Assembly: GCA_018813765.1 (NCBI GenBank) | Contig: JAHJBC010000007.1 | Location: forward strand, 124,001 to 188,000 | Origin: Gammaproteobacteria bacterium | GTDB taxonomy: Bacteria > Pseudomonadota > Gammaproteobacteria > Burkholderiales > Gallionellaceae | Length of the DNA stretch: 64,000 nucleotides | Direction of reading: 5' to 3' | Part shown: positions 57,845-64,000 of the stretch, piece by piece | How the letters are laid out: the number at the start of each line of letters is the position of its first letter | How positions within the stretch are numbered: position 1 is the stretch's first letter | Translations under genes and position numbers: made by a program | Notes under the pieces: generated by a model | Databases searched by the model: none | What the model saw: only the letters and a program-made list of their open reading frames with translations | What the model was told of the DNA's origin: nothing

Positions 57845-59131
57845 ACCCTGGCAGTCCCCGGCCAGCATCACGCTGTTGCGCCCCGCGTTCTTGGCGCAGT
57901 ACAACGCCTCATCCGCCTTCCTGACCAGCATCTCCGGCTGCTGCCCGTTCTCGGGCTGCATCACCGCCACGCCGATGCTCACGGTGACTTGGCCCTGCGG
58001 CGCGTCCGCATGGGTGAATTCGAGTGACTCGATCGATTGGCGCACCACATTGGCCAGATGCATCGCCCGCTCGGTGTCGGTGTGTGACGCAAGCAGCACG
58101 AACTCTTCCCCGCCGTAGCGCGCGGCCAGGTCGCTGGAGCGACGCGAGTTCGCTTCCAGTATCCGGCCCACGCTGCGCAGGCATTCGTCACCCGCCTGGT
58201 GGCCGTAGTGGTCGTTGTAGTTCTTGAACAGATCGATGTCGAGCATCAGCAATGCGAGCGGCTGGCGCACGCGCAAGGCGCGGTTCCATTCGTTCTCCAG
58301 CGCTTCGTCGAAACGGCGGCGGTTGGCGATGCCGGTGAGGCCGTCAGTGGTGGAGAGCGCTTCGAGGCGGCGATTGGCCTCTTCCAGTTCACGCGTGCGT
58401 TCCGCCACCTTGTGCTCAAGTTCGCGATGCGAGACGGAAAGCCGCACGCGCATGTCGTTGAGCGAGGCGACAAGCGCGCCGATCTCGTCGCGGTGCGGAT
58501 ATTCGATCAGTACCGGATCGCCATCGTCGAACTTGGCGTCCAGGTTGGAAACCGCATCGGACAGCTCGGTCAGCGGGCGCGACAGCCGCCAGGTGATTGC
58601 CCAGTAGAAGATCAGCCACAAGCCGGCCGTCTTGATGATGGAGTTGATCAAGATGATCACGAAGCTGTTCTTCACCCGCTCCAACACCACACTGCGGTCG
58701 GAATAGAGCGTCATCTTGCCCAGCACATGTGGCGGGTGGCTGCTGGCGAGCGCGGCGGACTGCAGCGGCACGACATGCATCTGAAAGGGCGCAAACAGGG
58801 CATCGGAGACGATCTCGCCCGCTGCCGGGATATTGCCCTGTACGGACACAGTCTGACCATTCTCCTTTTCCAGCCTGACCCCGGTGATGATCGCCGTCTG
58901 CGCGATCCCCTTGGTCAATGAATCCAGCAGAGACTGGTCATAAGTCCACATCGCGTCGGACACGCCGGGCGCGAATGAGCGGCCCAGTGCGACCAGATCG
59001 GAAGTGATGGTGTTCTTGATGGTCGAATATTCGATGCCGAGCTGCACACCGGTGACCAGGATGGCCAGCAACAGATACCAGCTGAAGACGATCTTGAACA
59101 GCCGGTTGGCGAGGTTCTTCAAGTCAGGCAT
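57818..59131 (-). CDS. Membrane-bound diguanylate cyclase with HAMP-like linker
   Basis: 437 residues. TM at ~13-35 (IVFSWYLLLAILVTGVQLG), a periplasmic sensor region of about 130 residues, a second TM (SFVIILINSIIKTAGLWLIFYWAITW), a HAMP-like stretch (RPLTELSDAVSNL...EIGALVASLNDM), a coiled coil (HKVAERTRELEEANRRLEAL) and a GGDEF domain. The active site is RYGGEEF with the inhibitory-site RSSD five residues upstream, so it is predicted to make c-di-GMP and to be product-inhibited. It lies 9 bp after a periplasmic binding protein gene, which may deliver the signal. The very end lies in a terminator repeat. Confidence 0.92.
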   Translation of the reverse strand: MPDLKNLANRLFKIVFSWYLLLAILVTGVQLGIEYSTIKNTITSDLVALGRSFAPGVSDAMWTYDQSLLDSLTKGIAQTAIITGVRLEKENGQTVSVQGNIPAAGEIVSDALFAPFQMHVVPLQSAALASSHPPHVLGKMTLYSDRSVVLERVKNSFVIILINSIIKTAGLWLIFYWAITWRLSRPLTELSDAVSNLDAKFDDGDPVLIEYPHRDEIGALVASLNDMRVRLSVSHRELEHKVAERTRELEEANRRLEALSTTDGLTGIANRRRFDEALENEWNRALRVRQPLALLMLDIDLFKNYNDHYGHQAGDECLRSVGRILEANSRRSSDLAARYGGEEFVLLASHTDTERAMHLANVVRQSIESLEFTHADAPQGQVTVSIGVAVMQPENGQQPEMLVRKADEALYCAKNAGRNSVMLAGDCQGDAEKILSP

Positions 59132-59140
59132 CGCGCGTCC

Positions 59141-60034
59141 CTAGCGGTCCTGTTCCAGCAGCTTCGGGTAATAGCCGCGGATCCGTTCCTGATCCACTGC
59201 GGGATACCAGCGTTCCGAGTAACTGCGGTATTCGGGCTTGCCGCGTTCCGTGCGGATAACGGTATTGATCCGCGCGATCATTGCGCGACCCCAGTCGTTA
59301 CCGCTACAGGCGACATGCGTGAAGATATAGGGCGGCGTGCCATTGATCGGCAGATTGGCGATGCGTCCGCTCGCCCCGAAGCGCTCCGCCAGATAGGCGG
59401 CCTCGTGCGGGAACAGCAGCAGGTAGTCGATGTCGCCGCTGAGCAGCATCTGGAACAGTTGCGCGGTGCTCAGTGGCCGCTTCATCAACTGGGGATGGTC
59501 ATGCGCATGCGCGATGACCGCATCGATGTTGGGCGCGTAGGAGCGTCCCGGGATCACCGCGCCGACCAGATCCTCGCGCAGGAACAGCGACTCCAGGTCG
59601 ATGCTGCTATCCCTGCCGAACAGCGTAGCCTTGTCCTTGAGGAAGATGACGCGGTTGTCTAGGTGCACCAGCGCGGGGATGGAGATGGCGAGGCCGAGCG
59701 CGGCGGCGTTCGACTTGAAGATGCCTGGGGTGCACAGATTGGCGCCGGAGAGGAACTCTTCCTTGCGGCGCGCGAAACTCATGGTCACGATGTGGTGGTC
59801 GAATCCCTCCATGCGGGCGACGAGTGTGGCCAGTTCGCCGTCGAAGCTGCCGCTGCCCTTGTGCGCCTCATCGAGGATCTGGAACGGCGGGAAATCGAGC
59901 ACGCCCCAAGTCAGTTCATCCTGGGCGGTCGCGGACAGGGGCAGCCATGCCAGAGCGGCACAAAGATATGACCACAGGCGATTCCCGTGTCCGGAGTAGC
60001 TCAAGCTAGAATCCCCCTTTGGATGTGGCAGCAT
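59141..60034 (-). CDS. Periplasmic solute-binding-like protein paired with the diguanylate cyclase
   Basis: 297 residues, signal near LCAALAWLPLSATAQ, then TWGVLDFPPFQILD, the start typical of family 3 (amino-acid-type) solute-binding proteins. The rest keeps the bilobal pattern (DLVGAVIPGRSYAPNID, LLLFPHEAAYLAERFG). No ABC permease genes follow; instead a GGDEF sensor lies 9 bp downstream on the same strand. That suggests a sensing role rather than transport. The ligand is unknown. The first ~15 residues of the track ORF may not be translated. Confidence 0.82.
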   Translation of the reverse strand: MLPHPKGDSSLSYSGHGNRLWSYLCAALAWLPLSATAQDELTWGVLDFPPFQILDEAHKGSGSFDGELATLVARMEGFDHHIVTMSFARRKEEFLSGANLCTPGIFKSNAAALGLAISIPALVHLDNRVIFLKDKATLFGRDSSIDLESLFLREDLVGAVIPGRSYAPNIDAVIAHAHDHPQLMKRPLSTAQLFQMLLSGDIDYLLLFPHEAAYLAERFGASGRIANLPINGTPPYIFTHVACSGNDWGRAMIARINTVIRTERGKPEYRSYSERWYPAVDQERIRGYYPKLLEQDR

Positions 60035-60089
60035 TGTACCTGCCTCCGGCGCGGATGCACGAGCCCTGCCCGGCAGCGCGTTATCCGTT

Positions 60090-60095
60090 AGAATT
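60090..60095 (+). promoter_or_regulatory. Candidate -10 box for purU
   Basis: TAGAAT, 26 bp upstream of the purU ATG. Confidence 0.4.
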
Positions 60096-60121
60096 CGGGT
60101 CTTATTTCAAGGTAACCAGGC

Positions 60122-60976
60122 ATGACTAACACCCATCGCTACACCCTCACCATCTCCTGCCCGGACCGCTCCGGCATCATCGCCGCCGTCACTGGCTTCA
60201 TCGCCGAGCACGGCGGTTTCATCGTCGAGGCGAGCTACCACACCGAGCAGGAGGCCCAGCGTTTTTTCATGCGCCAGGAGATCCGCGCCGATTCGCTGCC
60301 GTTCGATGCGGCCGAATTCCGCAAGCGCTTCGGCAAACTGGCACAGGATTTCGGCATGGACTGGCAGCTCGCCGATTCCGCCATCAAAAAACGGCTGGTG
60401 GTGCTGGTGAGCAAACAGGACCACTGCCTCGACGACCTGCTGCACCGCTGGCGCAGCGGCGAGTTGCAGGTGGACATTCCCTGCGTGATCTCCAACCATG
60501 AGGATTTGCGCAGCTTCGTCGAATGGCACGGCATCCCCTTCATCCATGTCGACATGACCGACAAGGCTGCCGCGTTCGAAAAGATCGCGACACTATTCGA
60601 AGAGCATCACGGTGACAGCATGGTGTTGGCTCGCTTCATGCAAATATTGCCGCCCATGCTGTGCCAGCGTTTCCCCGGTCGCATCATCAACATCCACCAC
60701 AGTTTCCTGCCGTCCTTCGTCGGCGCCAAGCCCTACCACCAGGCCTACCTGCGCGGCGTGAAACTCATCGGCGCGACCTGCCACTATGTCACCGAAGAAC
60801 TGGATGCGGGCCCCATCATCGAGCAGGACACGGTACGCATCGACCACGGCGACGCGGTGGAGGATCTGGTGCGTTACGGTCGCGACATCGAGAAGACGGT
60901 ATTGGCACGCGGCTTGCGCTACCATGTCGAGGATCGCGTGCTGGTGTGCGGCAACAAGACCATCGTGTTTCGCTGA
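60122..60976 (+). CDS. purU: Formyltetrahydrofolate deformylase
   Basis: Hydrolyses 10-formyl-THF to formate and THF, balancing one-carbon pools. It has 284 residues. An N-terminal ACT domain (TISCPDRSGIIAAVTGFIAEHGGFIVEA) precedes the formyltransferase-like domain with the catalytic NIHHSFLPSFVGAKPYHQAY and GATCHYVTEELDAGPI (Asp). Monocistronic, preceded by AAGGT. Confidence 0.97.
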   Translation: MTNTHRYTLTISCPDRSGIIAAVTGFIAEHGGFIVEASYHTEQEAQRFFMRQEIRADSLPFDAAEFRKRFGKLAQDFGMDWQLADSAIKKRLVVLVSKQDHCLDDLLHRWRSGELQVDIPCVISNHEDLRSFVEWHGIPFIHVDMTDKAAAFEKIATLFEEHHGDSMVLARFMQILPPMLCQRFPGRIINIHHSFLPSFVGAKPYHQAYLRGVKLIGATCHYVTEELDAGPIIEQDTVRIDHGDAVEDLVRYGRDIEKTVLARGLRYHVEDRVLVCGNKTIVFR

Positions 60977-61022
60977 GTCGGTGATATTTTCAATCGTTGC
61001 GCAATAAACAGGAGAAATATAA

Positions 61023-61565
61023 ATGAGCAGAATATTGATCATCGCCCTGGCTGCATTGTTTGCCGGCAGCGCCATGGCATTCGAACTGTCCAGCCCGGAC
61101 CCGGAGGTGACGAACGGCCGCCCGATGCCCAAGGCGCAGGAATTCCGCGGCATGGGCTGCAACGGCGACAATCTATCTCCCGAACTGGTCTGGAAGGATC
61201 CGCCTGCGGGCACGCTGAGCTTCGCGGTCACGGTGTTCGATCCGGATGCGCCTACCGGCAGCGGCTGGTGGCACTGGGTGGTGTACGACATTCCGGCTAC
61301 CGCCACCGGACTGCCTGCCGGCGCGGTGATCAAGGCTGCATTGCCGACGGGGACAAAACAGGGACGCAACGATTTCGGCCTGCGCAATTTCGGCGGCGCC
61401 TGTCCGCCGGTGGGTGACAAACCCCACCACTATGTATTCATGATCCATGCGCTCAAGGTCGAGAAACTGAACGTGCCGGATGACGCCAGTCCGGCGCTGA
61501 TCGGTTTCATGCTGCACAGCAACAGGCTGGGGCTGGCCAAGATGACCACGACCTATTCGAGGTAG
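61023..61565 (+). CDS. PEBP/YbhB-family exported protein
   Basis: 180 residues with signal MSRILIIALAALFAGSAMA and the phosphatidylethanolamine-binding protein core: CNGDNLSPELVWKDPPAGTLSFAVTVFDPDAPTGSGWWHWVVYDIP, then GVR-like GRNDFGLRNFGGACPP and HHYVFMIHAL. The ligand-binding D-P-D-A-P and G-x-x-H-W motifs are intact. The role in bacteria is not settled. It follows purU by 46 bp with its own GGAGAAA ribosome site. Confidence 0.92.
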   Translation: MSRILIIALAALFAGSAMAFELSSPDPEVTNGRPMPKAQEFRGMGCNGDNLSPELVWKDPPAGTLSFAVTVFDPDAPTGSGWWHWVVYDIPATATGLPAGAVIKAALPTGTKQGRNDFGLRNFGGACPPVGDKPHHYVFMIHALKVEKLNVPDDASPALIGFMLHSNRLGLAKMTTTYSR

Positions 61566-61612
61566 CACTGCGGCATACGCTATCCCGCGTCAATCGGGAG
61601 ACAGGAGGCAGC

Positions 61613-62560
61613 ATGAACCAGCAGGATCGTGCACTGATCGAACAGAACAGCCTGTTCGCAGGGATGGACTTCGCCGCTGTCGAGTACATGCTGGAACGCA
61701 GTACGCTGCGCGATCTGGCCGCAGGCGACAAGCTGCTGCAACCCGAGCTGGCCAACCATCACCTTTTTCTGATCCTGGATGGCGAGTTGCGCGTCAACCT
61801 GATCGGGCAGGCAACCCTGGAGCATGCCTCGCTGAACGCCGGAGAATGCGCGGGCGAGATCTCGCTGGTGGACGGGCAGAACCCTTCGGCGTTGGTGGTG
61901 GCCGCCAAGCCCACGCGCGTGCTGGCCGTGCCGCACGACACGGTGTGGTCGCTGGTCGACCAGTCGCACGAGGTCGCGCGCAACCTGCTGGCCATCATCG
62001 CCGGGCGCATGCGCCGTGACAATTCCGCCCTCATCTCCTCGCACAGCAAACGCGCGCAATACGAACATCAGGCCACGGTCGACACGCTGACCGGCGTGCA
62101 TAACCGCCGCTGGATGAACGAGGCCTTTCCCAGGGTGCTGCACCGCTGCGCGCTGGATCACACGGCCAGCACGCTCATGGTGCTGGACATCGACCATTTC
62201 AAGCGCGTCAACGACAGCTACGGCCATCTTGTCGGCGATGTGGCACTGAAAGCGCTGGCAAACATCATGCAGCTCAACCTGCGGCCGCATGACCTGCTGG
62301 TGCGTTACGGCGGCGAGGAATTCGCCATCCTGCTGCCCGGCACCGGGGCCGAGGAAGCGCACTCCATCGCCGAACGCCTGCGCACCATGGTCGCCGCCAA
62401 CGAGATAAACAGCGGCGATGCGACGTTCAAGATTACCGTTTCCATCGGCATCGCGGCGGTCCACCATGAGGGCAAGCTGGAGGACTTCTTCGGCGCGGCA
62501 GATCAGGCGCTGTACCGCGCCAAAGAGAACGGGCGCAACCGCGTCGAGGTCGCGAGCTGA
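61613..62560 (+). CDS. Cyclic-nucleotide-binding-domain diguanylate cyclase
   Basis: 315 residues, soluble. Residues ~12-135 form a cNMP-binding fold (AGDKLLQPELANHHLFLILDGELRVNL, ECAGEISLVDGQNPSALVVAA), and ~150-315 a GGDEF domain with the active site RYGGEEFAILLPG and the inhibitory site RPHD five residues before it. It would couple a cNMP or other small ligand to c-di-GMP synthesis. The cNMP pocket lacks a clear Arg-Ser pair, so the ligand is uncertain. A strong hairpin follows. Confidence 0.93.
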   Translation: MNQQDRALIEQNSLFAGMDFAAVEYMLERSTLRDLAAGDKLLQPELANHHLFLILDGELRVNLIGQATLEHASLNAGECAGEISLVDGQNPSALVVAAKPTRVLAVPHDTVWSLVDQSHEVARNLLAIIAGRMRRDNSALISSHSKRAQYEHQATVDTLTGVHNRRWMNEAFPRVLHRCALDHTASTLMVLDIDHFKRVNDSYGHLVGDVALKALANIMQLNLRPHDLLVRYGGEEFAILLPGTGAEEAHSIAERLRTMVAANEINSGDATFKITVSIGIAAVHHEGKLEDFFGAADQALYRAKENGRNRVEVAS

Positions 62561-62580
62561 GTCTGCAACAGCTTCCCCGC

Positions 62581-62616
62581 AAGGACACAGGGCGCCAAAT
62601 GGCGCCCTGTGTCCTT
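62581..62616 (+). terminator. Perfect 16 bp hairpin after the CNB-GGDEF gene
   Basis: AAGGACACAGGGCGCC and its exact complement around AAAT, 20 bp after the stop. Only a short T-run follows, so it may serve both this gene and the convergent one. Confidence 0.7.
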
Positions 62617-62637
62617 CATGCCGGAACGATCCGACTA

Positions 62638-62913
62638 TCAGCGTAACGTCGTCATGTATTTCTGTTCCGCTGCCGGGCGCAACGGCGCGGCAGGGTACTC
62701 GACATGAGGCAGCAGCGGATGCACTTCCTCCACCCGCTCCGCCAGCCGGTGCAACTCGTCGGAGCTGGCACTGTATGCCAGCTTGACAACTTCCCGCGCA
62801 TAGGCCGCGTCGGCGCACATCCACTCGACATCGATGATGCGATTGAATTCGCGCCGCAGCAGGACGTGCATGCGCCCGGCCAGTGAAAACATGATCTCCA
62901 TCTCTCCAGACAT
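62638..62913 (-). CDS. Small cytosolic protein, unknown function
   Basis: 91 residues, no signal peptide. The N-terminal half (MSGEMEIMFSLAGRMHVLLRREFNRIIDVEWMCADAAYAREVVKLAYSASSDEL) is helical and the tail is Pro-rich. A GGAGA ribosome site precedes the ATG. The name cannot be assigned. It sits between two hairpins and is separate from amt, with its own leader. Confidence 0.6.
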   Translation of the reverse strand: MSGEMEIMFSLAGRMHVLLRREFNRIIDVEWMCADAAYAREVVKLAYSASSDELHRLAERVEEVHPLLPHVEYPAAPLRPAAEQKYMTTLR

Positions 62914-62948
62914 CGTTTGCTCCAGACTTGCTTGTTAGGTCTCTAATG

Positions 62949-62975
62949 AAAAGGGCATCCGAAGATGCCCTTTCC
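62949..62975 (-). terminator. Rho-independent terminator of amt
   Basis: AAAGGGCATC-cgaa-GATGCCCTTT; on the minus strand it is followed by TCATT. It lies 20 bp after the amt stop. Confidence 0.8.
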
Positions 62976-62994
62976 TGTTGCTTGCAGCAAGAAC

Positions 62995-63999
62995 TTACTG
63001 GTTGTAAGCGCGCTCGCCGTGAGTCGCTGTGTCCAGACCTTCACGCTCGGCTTCTTCCGAAACGCGCAGACCCATGACCATATCGACGATCTTGAAGCAG
63101 ACATAGGCGACCACACCGGACCACACGATGGTGATCGCGACGCCGGTTGCCTGGGTGATGACCTGCCCCATCATGGAGTAGTCGTCCACACCCACGCCGC
63201 CCAGTGCCGGGGAGACGAAGATGCCGGTGCCGATGGCGCCGATGATGCCGCCGACGGCGTGGATACCGAACACGTCGAGCGAGTCGTCATAGCCCAGCGA
63301 CTTCTTCAGGCCGGACACCGCCCACAGGCAGATCGGACCGACGATCAGGCCGAGGATGATGGCGCCCATCGGGCCGACCAGACCGGCAGCCGGTGTGACG
63401 GCGACCAGACCGGCGACCGCGCCGGAAGCGATACCCAGCATCGAAGCCTTGCCGCGCATCATCTTTTCAGCAGCCATCCAGCTCAGTGCCGCAGCAGCGG
63501 TGGCGACGATGGTGTTGAGCAGCGCCAGTGCTGCACCGCCGGTGGCTTCCAGGTTGGAACCGGCGTTGAAGCCGAACCAGCCCACCCACAGCAGCGAGGC
63601 GCCGATCATGGTCATCGGCAGGTTGTGCGGAGCCATCGGCTCCTTGCCGTAACCGATGCGCTTGCCGATCACGATGGCACCGACCAGAGCGGCCACACCG
63701 GCGTTGATGTGCACCACGGTACCGCCGGCGAAGTCCAGCGCGCCCTTCTCGAACAGGTAACCGCCGGTTGCCCACACCATGTGTGCGATCGGCAGGTAGG
63801 AGAAGGTGAACCACAGTGCGGAGAACACCATCAGCGAACCGAACTTGATGCGCTCGGCGAAGCCGCCGATGATCAGCGCGGTGGTGATCGCCGCGAAGGT
63901 CAGCTGGAAGGCCACGAAGGTGAACTCGGGGATCACCACGCCGTCGGTGAAGGTGGCGGCTGTGCTGTCACCGGTCATGCCGGCCAGGAACAGCTTGGA
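62995..63999 (-). CDS. amt: Ammonium transporter Amt/AmtB, C-terminal part
   Basis: Inner-membrane ammonium channel. The frame is open to the window edge, so the N-terminus and first helices are missing. Visible Amt features: FAGGTVVHINAGVAALVGAIVIGKR (with the first pore-lining His), WVGWFGFNAGS, DVFGIHAVGGIIGAIGTGIF (second His pair) and the cytoplasmic C-tail RVSEEAEREGLDTATHGERAYNQ, the segment that contacts GlnK. glnK, the usual partner, would lie outside. Confidence 0.97.
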   Translation of the reverse strand, partial: SKLFLAGMTGDSTAATFTDGVVIPEFTFVAFQLTFAAITTALIIGGFAERIKFGSLMVFSALWFTFSYLPIAHMVWATGGYLFEKGALDFAGGTVVHINAGVAALVGAIVIGKRIGYGKEPMAPHNLPMTMIGASLLWVGWFGFNAGSNLEATGGAALALLNTIVATAAAALSWMAAEKMMRGKASMLGIASGAVAGLVAVTPAAGLVGPMGAIILGLIVGPICLWAVSGLKKSLGYDDSLDVFGIHAVGGIIGAIGTGIFVSPALGGVGVDDYSMMGQVITQATGVAITIVWSGVVAYVCFKIVDMVMGLRVSEEAEREGLDTATHGERAYNQ

Positions 64000-64000
64000 G

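Overview
The window is a dense stretch of Gram-negative chromosome with high GC, short intergenic gaps and many 1-4 bp stop/start overlaps. The gene content fits an autotrophic betaproteobacterium, most likely of the Gallionellaceae/Nitrosomonadales type. The main reasons are a form II RuBisCO with divergent CbbR and downstream CbbQ/CbbO, a glutamate-cysteine ligase of the Acidithiobacillus-type family, a regulatory-type PTS (EIIA-HPr-EI with no EIIB or EIIC in the window) and a gatCAB amidotransferase. The taxonomic placement is inference. No rRNA, tRNA or CRISPR array was seen.

Layout. 0-8.1 kb: the 3' end of priA, a lipoprotein, a Cache-PAS-PAS-GGDEF-EAL protein, an FAD-linked 2-hydroxyacid dehydrogenase, a small lipoprotein and a NYN-domain protein. 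8.1-10.3 kb: an accessory island holding a solitary integron-type gene cassette with a well-formed attC, an HNH-like gene, and a 548 bp element bounded by inverted repeats of about 115 bp. 10.3-14.1 kb: argS, a SPOR protein, a DsbA-like protein and an SDR. 14.1-18.1 kb (minus): gatC-gatA-DUF3050-gatB. 18.2-25.0 kb: the elongasome cluster mreBCD-mrdA-rodA-rlpA plus a DUF1304 protein. 25.2-27.7 kb: a large secreted beta-helix lipoprotein. 27.9-36.8 kb: the carbon fixation block cbbR / cbbM-cbbQ-cbbO-fbp, followed by purE, purC and a translationally coupled beta-carbonic anhydrase. 36.8-42.3 kb: DUF4124, pyrE, exodeoxyribonuclease III, membrane proteins, ampG and metW. 42.3-48.5 kb (minus): gshA-apbE-66aa-EIIA-ptsH-ptsI, then a SAM-II riboswitch with terminator ahead of metX-metW. 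48.6-54.2 kb: a histidine kinase/LuxR-type regulator pair flanked by two genes for exported proteins that share an upstream DNA motif. 54.4-64 kb: an unknown cytosolic protein, an ABC-F ATPase, murI, a diguanylate cyclase with an adjacent periplasmic binding protein, purU, a PEBP-family protein, a cNMP-binding diguanylate cyclase, a small unknown and the 3' part of amt.

The most unusual feature is a population of short palindromic repeats in at least four families. They sit between genes, and in three genes (an SDR dehydrogenase, cbbO and apbE) they lie inside the coding sequence, in frame and without stops, so they appear to be translated as extra peptide segments. Other notable points are the gene cassette whose ends match integron chemistry, the SAM-II riboswitch plus attenuator, tandem LysR-type boxes at the cbb promoter, and a possible autoregulated two-component/secreted-protein module.
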